Made by a program: the position numbers and the translations under genes | Assembly: GCA_036380925.1 (NCBI GenBank) | Contig: DASVDW010000212.1 | Span: 7,970-71,969 of the forward strand | DNA from: JAICLV01 sp036380925 | GTDB lineage: Bacteria > Actinomycetota > Actinomycetes > Acidothermales > Acidothermaceae | Direction: 5' to 3' | DNA length: 64,000 nucleotides | The notes under the pieces: model-generated | What the model was told of the DNA's origin: nothing | Databases searched by the model: none | The model's input: only the letters and a program-made list of their open reading frames with translations | In this document: piece after piece, positions 44,262-53,903 of the stretch | Layout: each line of letters begins with the position of its first letter | How positions within the stretch are numbered: position 1 is the stretch's first letter

Positions 44262-45695
44262 CTACGAGCGCCAGGGCCGCGCCGGCTCGGGCAGCGGAGG
44301 CGGTCGCAAGAACGCGGGCTCCGAGCTGAAGTCGAGGGTGTCCCACGGCGCGACCGCTTGCGCGTCACGCCGGGTCAGCGGCGGCAGATTCCACTTCTCC
44401 TCAATAAGCTTCAGCGCCGACGTGTGATCGAAGACACGGGACGAGACGTAATCGGGCTTCGCGTAGGGCGACACGACAACGGCCGGAACGCGAAAGCCGT
44501 AGCGGTCGTAGCGGCCGGACGTCGTGTCGACGCTCTTCGCGGTGCGCCACATCGGCGTGTGCTTGACCAGCCAACGCCAAGGGCCGGTGGTGTTGAGCAA
44601 GCTGTGCGGCAGCACGTCGTCCGGCTCAACTGCGGACGGCGGCGGCACGTGGTCGTAGTAGCCGCCATGCTCGTCATAGAACCAGATGAGCAACGTGTCG
44701 GCCCACCCCTTGCCGTGCATGACGGCGTTGATGACGCTGGCGGCGAATCCTTCGCCGTTTTGGATGTCTTGCGGGTTCTCCTCGGAGCACGCCGTGTAGT
44801 CGGGATCGACGATACTCACCGCGGGCAGCTTGCCGTCGGCGGCGTCCTGGTAGAAGCGGTCGATGTGCCGAAGGTGGCTGATCGTGCGGAAAAGCCCTAG
44901 CGGGTAGAGATTTGCGGTGCAATCGATGTCACCGCGCACTCGGTGCTCGACGAACGGCAACAGCTGGCCCGCGGCGAGTTTGAGGCTTCGCAACAAGCGG
45001 AGAACTCCGCCACCCGCCAGTCGCTTGCGCAGCAGCCGGCTGTGCGGCACGTGGTGGTAGTTCGCCCACGAGATGCCGTGCCTATTGAGCAAATCGAAAA
45101 TCGTTCCCGTGCGCGGGTAGTCGACGATGCCCGCCATGATGTCGTCGATCAGCCCGTTCGCGGTCGCCGCCAGCATGAACCTGCGATTTGGAAACGTCGG
45201 CCCGAGCAATGAGCAGAACCACCGGTCGGCCAACGGAAACGTGCGGGCCAACCCCGCGTAGAACGGCAGGTCGGCCTCGGTCCAATAACCCATGCCAAGC
45301 GTCGCGTCGGCGCCAGGAGTGGCGTCTTCGACGCTCGTGACGAATCCGTCGTTGCGACCGTCGTTGAACTGCTCGTGACTCGCCCGCCAACTTTGCGACG
45401 GCGCGCCCTCCGTTTGCGTCGTCCGATCAAAATGAAACGCCGACACCGGCGCGCCGCTGCGCCGCGAGTTCTCCGGCGCGGGCTCTGGGAAGCCGTCGCC
45501 ACGGCCGAGCGTGCCGAAGTAGTTGTCGAACGAATGGTTCTCCATCATCAGCAGCACGACGTGCTTGATCTGCGGCATCCGATCGGCGCCCGCCGGCAGT
45601 GTCGGATCAGGCAACCGAGACTGGTCGTCGGCGGCGTCGCGATGCCGCAGCCGTCGGCGCGCCGACAACTTCTCAAGTCGCTCCATGAGTCGCAT
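44262..45695 (-). CDS. Phospholipase-C-type phosphoesterase family protein
   Basis: A 477-residue protein of the phosphoesterase (PF04185) family: IKHVVLLMMENHSFDNYFGT with the Glu-Asn of the metal site, DRWFCSLLGPTFPNRRFMLA, VSIVDPDYTACSEENPQD, and IWFYDEHGGYYDHVPPP with the Asp-Glu-His motif. These are the metal and catalytic segments of bacterial phospholipase C and acid phosphatase AcpA. Unlike the family norm there is no signal peptide or Tat motif at the N-terminus, which is instead basic. A secretion signal may have been lost, or the enzyme may be cytosolic. Start at ATG 45695 or 45686; neither has a strong Shine-Dalgarno. Confidence 0.88.
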   Translation of the reverse strand: MRLMERLEKLSARRRLRHRDAADDQSRLPDPTLPAGADRMPQIKHVVLLMMENHSFDNYFGTLGRGDGFPEPAPENSRRSGAPVSAFHFDRTTQTEGAPSQSWRASHEQFNDGRNDGFVTSVEDATPGADATLGMGYWTEADLPFYAGLARTFPLADRWFCSLLGPTFPNRRFMLAATANGLIDDIMAGIVDYPRTGTIFDLLNRHGISWANYHHVPHSRLLRKRLAGGGVLRLLRSLKLAAGQLLPFVEHRVRGDIDCTANLYPLGLFRTISHLRHIDRFYQDAADGKLPAVSIVDPDYTACSEENPQDIQNGEGFAASVINAVMHGKGWADTLLIWFYDEHGGYYDHVPPPSAVEPDDVLPHSLLNTTGPWRWLVKHTPMWRTAKSVDTTSGRYDRYGFRVPAVVVSPYAKPDYVSSRVFDHTSALKLIEEKWNLPPLTRRDAQAVAPWDTLDFSSEPAFLRPPPLPEPARPWRS

Positions 45696-45737
45696 CGTTG
45701 CACGTCGCACGCGGCGCCAGTCATCCGCGATTGGGTC

Positions 45738-45774
45738 TTGACCAGCTGGCCATAACAGTTACTATACCGAGTAT
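45738..45774 (+). promoter_or_regulatory. PadR promoter and operator
   Basis: TTGACC (45738-45743), a 16-bp spacer and TACTAT (45760-45765) form a promoter for the PadR operon. The palindrome ATAC-CGA-GTAT (45764-45774) overlaps the -10 edge and matches the short ATAC/GTAT operators seen for PadR regulators of ABC exporters. It predicts autorepression. Confidence 0.7.
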
Positions 45775-45795
45775 GCAACTCAGTGTGATCTTGCC

Positions 45796-46377
45796 ATGAG
45801 CATCCGCCACGCGCTCCTCGCGCTGCTCAGCGAAGGCCCGAAGTACGGGCTCCAACTCCGACAAGAATTCGAGTCGCGAACCGGGGAGGTCTGGCCGCTC
45901 AACGTCGGCCAGGTCTACACGACCCTCCAGCGTCTCGAGCGAGACGGCATGGTCGAGTCCGACGGCGCCGACGAAGCAGGGCCGCAGAAGGGGTTTCGCA
46001 TCACGTCGGCCGGCGCCGAGGAGCTGGCCAGCTGGTTGCGCACACCGCCGGATCTGTCCTCACCACCGCGCGACGAGCTGGTCATGAAGGTGCTCATCGC
46101 CGTCCACACACCCGGCATCGACGTCGGCGAAGTCATCCAGACACATCGGCGCTACCTCGTCCAACTTATGCAGGAGTGGACGAGGTTGAAGGAGTACTCC
46201 GCCGACCGCGATCTCGCCTTCGCGCTGGTCGTCGACGCCGAGTTGTTCCGGCTGGATTCCGTCGTCCGCTGGCTCGACGCCGCCGACGGCCGGGTCAAAC
46301 GCGCCGACACCGACGGGCAACCGCTCAGCCGGGCGCGTCTCCCGAAGGCCCCGAAGACGGTTGGAGTGCGGCCATGA
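45796..46377 (+). CDS. PadR-family regulator of the adjacent ABC exporter
   Basis: A 193-residue regulator. The winged helix is MSIRHALLALLSEGPKYGLQ and LRQEFESRTGEVWPLNVGQV YTTLQRLERDGMVE, the standard PadR start. The C-terminal helices (about 100-180) form the dimerisation arm. It is translationally coupled to the ATPase gene by the ATGA overlap at 46374. It probably senses the substrate of the exporter and binds the palindrome at 45764-45774. Confidence 0.94.
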   Translation: MSIRHALLALLSEGPKYGLQLRQEFESRTGEVWPLNVGQVYTTLQRLERDGMVESDGADEAGPQKGFRITSAGAEELASWLRTPPDLSSPPRDELVMKVLIAVHTPGIDVGEVIQTHRRYLVQLMQEWTRLKEYSADRDLAFALVVDAELFRLDSVVRWLDAADGRVKRADTDGQPLSRARLPKAPKTVGVRP

Positions 46378-47096
46378 GCGTTCTCGAATTGCGCGGCGTC
46401 ACGAAGACGTACGGCGAAGGCGCGTCCGAAGTACATGCCCTACGCGGTGTTGATGTGACGGTCAACACCGGCGAGCTGGTGGCGGTCATGGGGCCGAGCG
46501 GCTCAGGCAAGAGCACGTTGCTCACCATCGCCGGCAGTCTTGAGCAGCCCACCTCCGGCGAGGTTGTCGTGGCTGGCCAGCCGCTGTCGGGTCTTAGCCG
46601 CAACGAGCGCGCGCGGCTGCGCCGCCGGACGATCGGCTACGTCTTTCAAGACTTCAACCTGCTCGCCGGGCTCACTGCGGCCGAGAACGTCGCTCTGCCA
46701 CTCGAACTCGATGGCACGTCGGCGAAGGCCGCGCAAGCAATCGGCCTACATGCATTAGAAGAACTTGGCCTGGCCGATCGAGCGGCACGTTTCCCCGACG
46801 AGTTGTCGGGCGGCGAGCGGCAACGCGTGGCGATCGCGCGTGCCATCGTCGGCCACCGCACCCTTTTGCTTGCCGACGAGCCGTCGGGAGCGCTCGACAG
46901 CGCCAACGGCGAAGCGGTGATGCGGTTGATTCGGACGGCGTGTCAGCGCGGCGTGGCCGGCGTCGTCGTCACCCACGACGCGCAACTCGCCTCGTGGGCG
47001 GACCGGGTCATCTTCCTGCGCGACGGGCGCGTCGTCGACCAAACCGCACCGCCAGATCGTCCCGAGTCGATGCTCGAACCGAGCCGTCAGCCATGA
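46374..47096 (+). CDS. ABC transporter ATP-binding protein (MacB/LolD type)
   Basis: A 240-residue ATPase. Walker A GPSGSGKST, Q-loop in YVFQDFNLLAGLT, ABC signature LSGGERQRVAIARA, Walker B LLLADEPSGALDS and the H-switch VVVTHDAQLAS are all present. The sequence is of the LolD/MacB family that pairs with FtsX-like permeases. It is overlapped on both sides: ATGA with PadR and with the permease gene. It drives export of a peptide, drug or lipid. Confidence 0.96.
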   Translation: MSVLELRGVTKTYGEGASEVHALRGVDVTVNTGELVAVMGPSGSGKSTLLTIAGSLEQPTSGEVVVAGQPLSGLSRNERARLRRRTIGYVFQDFNLLAGLTAAENVALPLELDGTSAKAAQAIGLHALEELGLADRAARFPDELSGGERQRVAIARAIVGHRTLLLADEPSGALDSANGEAVMRLIRTACQRGVAGVVVTHDAQLASWADRVIFLRDGRVVDQTAPPDRPESMLEPSRQP

Positions 47097-49618
47097 CCGC
47101 GACCCTTGAGGAGCGGGCGCTGAAGGGCCAGCACGGCGGCGCGCCTGCCCGCAGGGCCGTCGTCCGGTGGGCGTGGCGGTTGTTCCGACGCGAGTGGCGA
47201 CGTCAAACGCTCGTTCTCTTATTGCTGATAGTGGCGGTCGCCGCGACGATTGTCGGGCTCGGCGCGGCGACCAATGCCGCTTTGCTGAAGGACGATCCGA
47301 CGTTCGGCGCCGCGAACACGATCGTCTCCGTGCCGGGCGACGACCCTGACATCGCGGGCGACGTCGCCGCGCTGCGAGAGCAGTTCGGAGTGATCGAGAC
47401 CATCTCGCACAAGACCGTGCCCTTGCCCGGCTCCGTCGCCGGCCTCGACGTGAGAGCCCAGGATCCGAACGGACCATACGGCCACGTCATGCTGCGCTTG
47501 GACGACGGGCGGTATCCGAACAAAGCCGACGAAGTCGCGCTCACCGCCGACGCCGCCAAAGCACTCGAGCTGAACGTCGGCGACGAGTGGACCGGAAATG
47601 GCTGGCGGCTTCGAGTGGTGGGCCTGGTCGAGAACCCACTGGACTTGCTCGATGAGTTCGCGCTCGTCCCACCCGGTCACCCGATTTCGCCGGACTCCTA
47701 CGCCATCTTCCTCAACGGCAGCGGGCACGGGCTGGACTCGTTGCAGCTACCGAGCCACGCAGGCGTGAGCATTTCCTTGCGAAGCACGGCGAGTCAGACA
47801 GATGTCGCCGCTGTTGTGCTCGCGCTCAGCACGTTCGGCCTGCTCTTTGTCGGTCTCATGACCGTCGCCGGCTTCGCGGTGATGGCGCACCGACGGCAGC
47901 GCGCCCTCGGCATGTTGGCGTCACTCGGGGCGACCGATCGGCACCTTCGCCTCGTCGTTGTCGCGAACGGCGCGGTGGTGGGCGTGGCAGCTGCGGTCAT
48001 CGGCGCCGTGGTCGGAGTGGCGGGTTGGTTCGCCGTCGCGCCTGCGGTTCAGTCCGTCACCAAACACCGCGTCGACCGACTCGCGCTGCCATGGTGGGCG
48101 GTGGTCACCGCCATGCTGCTCACCGTCGCCACCGCTGTCGCCGCGGCTTGGTGGCCGGCCCGCGCGGTCGCCCGAACGTCACCGATAGCCGCGCTTTCGG
48201 AACGGCCGGAACGACCGAGGCCAGCACACCGCTTCGCCGTCTTGGGCGGCGCACTGCTATCGGGCGGGATCGCGCTGCTCGCGTTCGCCAACCAGCACCG
48301 AGCGGGCTTCATCATCGGCGGCACCGTAGCGAGCGCGATCGGGCTGCTTTTCTTCGCGCCGTTGGGAATCCGGCTGCTCGCCGCCGTCGCGCAACGGTCG
48401 ACCATCGCGGTAAGGCTGGCCCTGCGTGATCTGGTGCGGTATCAGTCGCGGTCCGGGGCCGCGCTCGGAGCGATCACGCTTGCGATCGGCATCGCGGCGG
48501 CGATCACGATAGGGGCGGCGGCCAACGAGGAGCCCGCGGCTCGGGCGAATCTTCCGTCGAACGAACTCGTCATGCATGTCAGCCGTGGCGGCCCCGGCAT
48601 TCCGGTGCCACCGCTCACCCAGGCTCAGCTCGCCGCCGCGACGACGGCGGTCAGCCGGGTGGCCGGCAGCCTGCACGCGTCCGCACTCGAACTGGACGAG
48701 GCGTACAACCCCAAGAACGCGACGGTACCGATCGGGTCGATCGCCGAGAGCGGCGGCCAATCCAACGGGTACATGACACCGACGCTGGCCAAAGTGACCG
48801 GACACGGTCACGGTGAGAACTTCTCCCGCATGACGACGCTCTACGTCGCGACGCCACAGGTGCTCACCCATTACGGCATCGCCACCGGGCAACTTCGCTC
48901 CGACGCCGATGTCATCTCCAGCCGCACCGACCTCGGCGGGCTGCAACTGTTCGACCCCGTGACACCTGGAAAGGACGCGACACCAGACCAGCGCACCCAA
49001 CGGCCGAACGAGGTCAGCACACCAGTTATTCAGGTGATGAACAAGCTTCCTCACCACGGTTCGGCACCGAACGCGTTGCTGACGCCTCACGCCATGCAGG
49101 CGCACGGGCTTGCGACGCTCCCGGCTGGCTGGCTGCTCGAGACCAGCGAGCCGCTGACGTCAGCGCAAATCGACCTAGCCACGAAAGCGGCCGCCGGAGC
49201 AGGACTGTTCGTCGAAACCCGACAACCGCAGAAGTCCGTTGCCGCCCTACGAAACGGAGCGACCGCGGCGGGCATGGTGCTGGCGCTTGGCGTGCTCGCC
49301 ATGACGGTGGGACTGATCCGCAGCGAGACATCCCGCGATGTGCGCACACTCACCGCGACCGGCGCGAGCAGCGGCACTCGCCGCGCGCTCACCGGTGTCA
49401 CCGCTGGCGCGTTGGCATTTCTCGGCGCCGTCGTCGGAACCGGCGGCGCATACGGGGCGCTGCTCGCCTGGTACCACAGCGACCTCACGCCCCTCGGTCG
49501 GGTGCCCGTCGTCGATCTCGTCCTCATCCTGGTGGGGCTGCCTGTCCTCGCCGCCGCCGGTGGTTGGTTGCTGGCGGGACGGGAGCCGGCAGGTATTGCG
49601 CGGCAACCGCTGGCGTAG
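47093..49618 (+). CDS. FtsX-like ABC permease, duplicated form
   Basis: An 841-residue membrane protein. An N-terminal TM (VLLLLIVAVAATIVGLG) is followed by an extracytoplasmic domain, then TM groups at about 240-350 and 370-480, a second extracytoplasmic domain (about 485-680), and a final TM group (about 710-840). Two FtsX domains are therefore fused (LALSTFGLLFVGLMTVAGFA ; GMVLALGVLAMTVGLIRSET). With the ATPase it makes a mechanotransmission-type ABC exporter, not an importer. The extracytoplasmic domains are not close to MacB or LolC in my reading. PadR control suggests antimicrobial or peptide resistance, which is inference. Confidence 0.9.
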   Translation: MTATLEERALKGQHGGAPARRAVVRWAWRLFRREWRRQTLVLLLLIVAVAATIVGLGAATNAALLKDDPTFGAANTIVSVPGDDPDIAGDVAALREQFGVIETISHKTVPLPGSVAGLDVRAQDPNGPYGHVMLRLDDGRYPNKADEVALTADAAKALELNVGDEWTGNGWRLRVVGLVENPLDLLDEFALVPPGHPISPDSYAIFLNGSGHGLDSLQLPSHAGVSISLRSTASQTDVAAVVLALSTFGLLFVGLMTVAGFAVMAHRRQRALGMLASLGATDRHLRLVVVANGAVVGVAAAVIGAVVGVAGWFAVAPAVQSVTKHRVDRLALPWWAVVTAMLLTVATAVAAAWWPARAVARTSPIAALSERPERPRPAHRFAVLGGALLSGGIALLAFANQHRAGFIIGGTVASAIGLLFFAPLGIRLLAAVAQRSTIAVRLALRDLVRYQSRSGAALGAITLAIGIAAAITIGAAANEEPAARANLPSNELVMHVSRGGPGIPVPPLTQAQLAAATTAVSRVAGSLHASALELDEAYNPKNATVPIGSIAESGGQSNGYMTPTLAKVTGHGHGENFSRMTTLYVATPQVLTHYGIATGQLRSDADVISSRTDLGGLQLFDPVTPGKDATPDQRTQRPNEVSTPVIQVMNKLPHHGSAPNALLTPHAMQAHGLATLPAGWLLETSEPLTSAQIDLATKAAAGAGLFVETRQPQKSVAALRNGATAAGMVLALGVLAMTVGLIRSETSRDVRTLTATGASSGTRRALTGVTAGALAFLGAVVGTGGAYGALLAWYHSDLTPLGRVPVVDLVLILVGLPVLAAAGGWLLAGREPAGIARQPLA

Positions 49619-49691
49619 CGGCAGCCCCACGCTGCCCGTCAGCCGCGCAGGTCCGACGTCGTCCGGAATCTCGCTTTGAGAGACTGGCCGC

Positions 49692-51677
49692 ATGGTCGAT
49701 TTCGCGGACGTCGAGCAGTTCATCTCGATGCGAAGGATCACCGGACTGGTCGCGAGTCCTGACGGCGGGCGATTGATCGTGACGTGTCAGGAGCCCGACC
49801 GCGATAACGCCCGCTACGTCACGTCGCTGTGGGACGTGGATCCGGCGGGCACTCGCGAGCCTTATCGGCTGACCTGGTCGGAGAAAGGCGAGGCAGCGCC
49901 CGCGTTCATGCCCGACGGCGGCGTGCTCTTCGTTTCCGCGCGGCCGCATCCCGACCAGGTCGAAGACGAATCAGCGGTGTGGCTGTTGCCACCCAGCGGA
50001 GAGCCGACGGTGTACGCGACGACGCCTGGAGGGCTTGGCGACCCGGTGGTGTCGCGAGGAACCGGTGTGGTTCTCGCGTTTGGCAGTCGGCTTCCCGACT
50101 CGACCGACGCCGACGACGACAAGGAGCGTCGCGAGCGGCGCCGCAAATCCAAGGTCACCGCGATCGTGCATGACGGCTTTCCCATCAGGCATTGGGATCA
50201 CGAGTTGAACGACGCTACACCGCGGCTGTTCCTAATCGACGGGTCCAGCGAGGGCGGGAGCGCCATCGACCTGCTGCCGGACGCGCGCGAACAACTGATC
50301 AACGCGGCCATCTCTTTCAGCGACGACGGGTCGCGACTCGCCTTGACCTGGAAACGACGCCGGCGCGGGGGCAAACTGCCGACGGGACTGGCTCTTCTCG
50401 GGCTGCCGAAACGTGAACTCACCGTGCTCGCCGAGGACGACGACGGCGATTACTCGTCGCCGACGCTGTCGGGCGACGGCATGACGCTGGCCGCGATTCA
50501 CACCACGGACGGCGACCACGAGCAGCCGATGACGTATCGCGTGCGCGTCTTTCTCCTCGACGTCGGAGGCGCGCTGGACATCGACACGGGCGACCTTTAT
50601 CCCAATCAGCTCGCCTGGTCCGCCGACTCGGCCACCCTCCTCATCACCGGTGACCTGCACGGCTGCGGCGGCCTCGCCGTTTGGCGCCGCGGTGACGCCG
50701 CGCCGCGAATCGTGCTTGACGACGCCGTCTACTCGTCGCTGTCGGTGGCAAAGGACGGCGCCATCTTCGCGCTGCGCTCAAGAGTCGACCTGCCACCGCA
50801 ACCAGTGCGCGTTGAGATCGGCGATGACGCGAACGAAGCGACCGTGACAACGTTGCCGTCCCCGGCGACGCCGCCGCCGTTGCCCGGTCGGCTCGAGCGA
50901 CTGACCGGGCAGGCCCCCGACGGCGGGTCCGTCGGCGGGTGGCTCTGCCTGCCGAACAGTCCGGACGACGCCGACGCACGGATTCCGGTGCAGGTGTGGA
51001 TTCACGGCGGCCCGTTCAGCTCCCACAGCGCTTGGAGTTGGCGTTGGTGCCCATGGGTTGCGGTCGCCCGCGGCTACGCCGTCGTCATGCCTGACCCCGG
51101 TCTGTCGACCGGCTACGGCCACGACTGGCTCGCGCGCGGCTGGCCGCATCGCGCGGGGCTGGTGTGGGCGGATGTGGAGGCGACGCTCGACGCCGCGTTG
51201 CGGCGACCCGAACTCGATGGCAGTCGAGTGGCGTGTCTCGGCGGCTCGTTCGGCGGTTACATGACGAACTGGATCGCCGGACACACGAACCGGTTCAAGG
51301 CGATTGTCACGCACGCGGGTTTGTGGGCTCTGGACCAACAACACACCACGACCGACGGCGCTGCGTGGAAGACCAGGCTGTTCGGCGTCCCAGCGGAACA
51401 TCCTGACTGGTACGCGGAGAACTCGCCCCACCATTTCGTCGACCGCATCGTCACACCGATGCTGGTGGTCCACGGCAACCGCGACTACCGCGTGCCGATC
51501 AGCGAGGCACTGCGGCTGTGGTGGGATCTCGTCAGCCGCTTCGACGGCGAGCCAGCCGACCTGCCACACCGTTTCCTGCAGTTCACCGGCGAGAACCATT
51601 GGATTCTCTCTCCCACGAACGCGGCGATTTGGTGGCGCACGGTGCAAGGTTTCGTCGACCAGCACACGAAGGCGTGA
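49692..51677 (+). CDS. S9-family prolyl oligopeptidase-like serine peptidase
   Basis: A 661-residue cytosolic enzyme. Residues about 1-400 form a beta-propeller-like N-terminal domain and about 410-661 the alpha/beta hydrolase domain. The catalytic triad is Ser519 in LGGSFGGYMTNW, Asp598 in VHGNRDYRVPI and His636 in TGENHWIL. VWIHGGPFSSHS precedes it as in S9C acylaminoacyl peptidases. It trims peptides or blocked N-termini. It is 73 bp after the ABC permease gene on the same strand but has its own start region, and may be separately expressed. Confidence 0.93.
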   Translation: MVDFADVEQFISMRRITGLVASPDGGRLIVTCQEPDRDNARYVTSLWDVDPAGTREPYRLTWSEKGEAAPAFMPDGGVLFVSARPHPDQVEDESAVWLLPPSGEPTVYATTPGGLGDPVVSRGTGVVLAFGSRLPDSTDADDDKERRERRRKSKVTAIVHDGFPIRHWDHELNDATPRLFLIDGSSEGGSAIDLLPDAREQLINAAISFSDDGSRLALTWKRRRRGGKLPTGLALLGLPKRELTVLAEDDDGDYSSPTLSGDGMTLAAIHTTDGDHEQPMTYRVRVFLLDVGGALDIDTGDLYPNQLAWSADSATLLITGDLHGCGGLAVWRRGDAAPRIVLDDAVYSSLSVAKDGAIFALRSRVDLPPQPVRVEIGDDANEATVTTLPSPATPPPLPGRLERLTGQAPDGGSVGGWLCLPNSPDDADARIPVQVWIHGGPFSSHSAWSWRWCPWVAVARGYAVVMPDPGLSTGYGHDWLARGWPHRAGLVWADVEATLDAALRRPELDGSRVACLGGSFGGYMTNWIAGHTNRFKAIVTHAGLWALDQQHTTTDGAAWKTRLFGVPAEHPDWYAENSPHHFVDRIVTPMLVVHGNRDYRVPISEALRLWWDLVSRFDGEPADLPHRFLQFTGENHWILSPTNAAIWWRTVQGFVDQHTKA

Positions 51678-51747
51678 GCGAACAGACACACCGCCGCCGC
51701 GCCGCGGACCTTGACACCGAACGACGCCGGTCGACAATGTTTCGGTG

Positions 51748-52956
51748 ATGACGAGCACCTGGGTGAGCGGCTCGGAATCCCGAGGCTTCGGCCTTCACAA
51801 TCTCCCATACGGTGTTTTCTCGACCGGCGCAGGTCGTCGGCGTCGGGTGGGCGTGGCGATCGGAGACGCCGTGCTCGACGCGTCCCAGCTGCCGATACCG
51901 GACGCCACGGACTTGGCGCACTCCTCACTCAACCGCCTCATGAGTCGAGGGCCGCGTCGCTGGGCAGCGCAGCGCGAGGCTTTGCAGGAGTTGCTTTCGA
52001 ACGACTCCTACCGCGAACAGGTGGAGCCGCACCTCATCCCACGGCACAGCGCGCGCATGCACCTGCCGATCGACATCGGCGACTACGTCGATTTCTACAG
52101 TTCCAGGAAGCACGCGGAGAACCTCGGACGGATATTTCGGCCAGGATCCGATCCGCTCACACCCAACTGGAAGCATTTACCGATCGGCTACCACGGTCGC
52201 TCGGGCACCGTTGTCGTGTCGGGCACGCCGGTCATCCGTCCATGCGGCCAACGCAAGTCGGCCGACGATCCGATGCCGTCGTTCGGCCCGTCGGAGCGGC
52301 TCGACCTTGAAGCCGAGATCGGTTTCGTCATTGGAGTGCCTTCCAGTCCCGGCACACCGGTGCCAGTCCGCGACTTCACCCAACACGTGTTCGGCGCCGT
52401 CGTCGTCAACGACTGGTCTGCTCGGGATCTCCAGGCTTGGGAATACGCGCCGCTCGGGCCGTTTCTCGGGAAGTCGTTTCTCACCTCGATTTCCCCGTGG
52501 GTCGTGCCACTGGCGGCACTCGAAAGCGCGCGCGTCCCACCGCCGACGCGTGACGTGCCGCTGCTTCCCTACCTACAGGACGAAGATCCTTGGGGTCTTG
52601 AGATAACGCTCGAAGTCACGTTGAACGGGGAGCTGATCAGCCGTCCGCCGTTTCGAGACACCTACTGGACGCCCGCGCAACAACTCGCGCATCTGACGGT
52701 CAACGGCGCGTCGGTGCGGACGGGCGACCTCTACGCGTCCGGGACTGTCAGCGGCCCACAACGCGGCCAGTACGGGTCTCTCATCGAACTTTCGTGGGGC
52801 GGGGCCGACCCGGTTGCGCTGGCCGGCGGCCAACCGCGCGCGTTTCTCGCCGACGGCGACGTCGTCACCATCGGCGCCGTTGCGCCAGGCGACGCGGGAG
52901 AACTGATCTCGTTCGGCGAGGTGACCGGGCAGGTCCAGCCGGCCCGCCTACCTTGA
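51748..52956 (+). CDS. Fumarylacetoacetase
   Basis: A 402-residue enzyme of the FAH family, close to the usual length. The N-terminal SH3-like region (ESRGFGLHNLPYGVFSTGAG) is followed by the catalytic barrel: IDIGDYVDFYSSRKHAENLG, YHGRSGTVVVSGTPVIRPCG, then metal ligands in LDLEAEIGFVIG (Glu-x-Glu) and VVNDWSARDLQAWEYAPLG (Asp). It hydrolyses fumarylacetoacetate to fumarate and acetoacetate, the last step of tyrosine/homogentisate catabolism. The homogentisate dioxygenase and maleylacetoacetate isomerase genes are not in the window. A GTG directly before this ATG is the other possible start. Confidence 0.95.
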   Translation: MTSTWVSGSESRGFGLHNLPYGVFSTGAGRRRRVGVAIGDAVLDASQLPIPDATDLAHSSLNRLMSRGPRRWAAQREALQELLSNDSYREQVEPHLIPRHSARMHLPIDIGDYVDFYSSRKHAENLGRIFRPGSDPLTPNWKHLPIGYHGRSGTVVVSGTPVIRPCGQRKSADDPMPSFGPSERLDLEAEIGFVIGVPSSPGTPVPVRDFTQHVFGAVVVNDWSARDLQAWEYAPLGPFLGKSFLTSISPWVVPLAALESARVPPPTRDVPLLPYLQDEDPWGLEITLEVTLNGELISRPPFRDTYWTPAQQLAHLTVNGASVRTGDLYASGTVSGPQRGQYGSLIELSWGGADPVALAGGQPRAFLADGDVVTIGAVAPGDAGELISFGEVTGQVQPARLP

Positions 52957-53037
52957 AGCAGCGTCTGCGAGAAGCGCTGTGAGAGCCACCCGCCATGCAC
53001 CGCACACGGTCACGCGAGCTGCGCTTATCTTGATCCG

Positions 53038-53826
53038 ATGGTTGACGACACATGGGCGAGCCTGGCCGAACCATTCGCCGACGGCGCATACGCCACGGTC
53101 AAGGGACACGTCCGCACCTACGTGATGCACCACCACCTGCTCGAGCACCTACCGCCACCCCCGGCGACGGTGCTCGACGTCGGCGGCGGCGCGGGCCACC
53201 AGTCCTTTCCGCTGGCCGAGGCCGGATACGACGTGACGTTGCTCGACGCCTCGCAGACCATGCTCGACAAGGCACGACAGCGACTCGACCGATTGTCACC
53301 CGAAGCGCGGCAACGAGTGCACTTGGTGCACGCCGAGGGCGAGGCCGCCGACGTGGCAGTGCGCGGTCAACGGTTCGCCGCAGTCCTGTGCCACGGTGTG
53401 CTGGGCTACCTCGACCGACCCGAGCCAATGGTCGACCAGCTCTGCCGGTGCGCCGCGTCTGGCGGCGTTGTCTCGATCATGACCGGCAACGCCCACGCCA
53501 TGGCGGTGCGGCCGGCCATGGAGCGGCGATGGAATGACGCGCTCGCGTCATTCGACGCCAGAACCGAGGTGGGTGTGCTCGGAGTGCAAGGCCGGGCCGA
53601 CACGGTCGAAGAGCTCAGCGAGCTTATGCGCCACCGTGACGTCGAGCCGGTTCGCTGGTACGGCGTCTGGCTGTTCGTCGACTGGCTGGAGTTCGGCGGC
53701 GCGCGACTCGATCCGACCGACGCCGAGCAGCTGGCGGCCACCGCCGTGGTTGAGCTCGAGGCGAGCCGTCGTGATCCCTATCGCGGCATCAGCAGGGTCT
53801 TTCACCTGGTAGGTCGGAAACGTTGA
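53038..53826 (+). CDS. CmoM/SmtA-like SAM-dependent methyltransferase
   Basis: A 262-residue class I methyltransferase. FADGAYATVKGHVRTYVMHH near residue 13 and TVLDVGGGAGHQSFPLAEAG with DVTLLDASQTMLDKARQRL (motif I) resemble CmoM (SmtA), which methylates 5-carboxymethoxyuridine at position 34 of tRNA in enterobacteria. LCHGVLGYLDRPEPMVDQLC and GGVVSIMTGNAHAMAVRPAM follow the same pattern. The cmoA/cmoB genes that make the modification are absent here, so substrate identity with CmoM is uncertain. TATCTT lies 6 nt before the ATG, consistent with leaderless expression. Confidence 0.85.
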   Translation: MVDDTWASLAEPFADGAYATVKGHVRTYVMHHHLLEHLPPPPATVLDVGGGAGHQSFPLAEAGYDVTLLDASQTMLDKARQRLDRLSPEARQRVHLVHAEGEAADVAVRGQRFAAVLCHGVLGYLDRPEPMVDQLCRCAASGGVVSIMTGNAHAMAVRPAMERRWNDALASFDARTEVGVLGVQGRADTVEELSELMRHRDVEPVRWYGVWLFVDWLEFGGARLDPTDAEQLAATAVVELEASRRDPYRGISRVFHLVGRKR

Positions 53827-53903
53827 CGACGCGCCGCACCGATGACTTCGGCGCTCGCGAGACGTCGTAGCGGCGGTGCCACCCATTCGCCGAGGAGGAC
53901 GTC

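Noticed and set aside
51748..52956. Linking fumarylacetoacetase to the LigB/LigA cluster as one aromatic pathway
   Set aside because: The genes are 19 kb apart, and fumarylacetoacetase belongs to the homogentisate route, which uses a different dioxygenase; no shared operator was seen.
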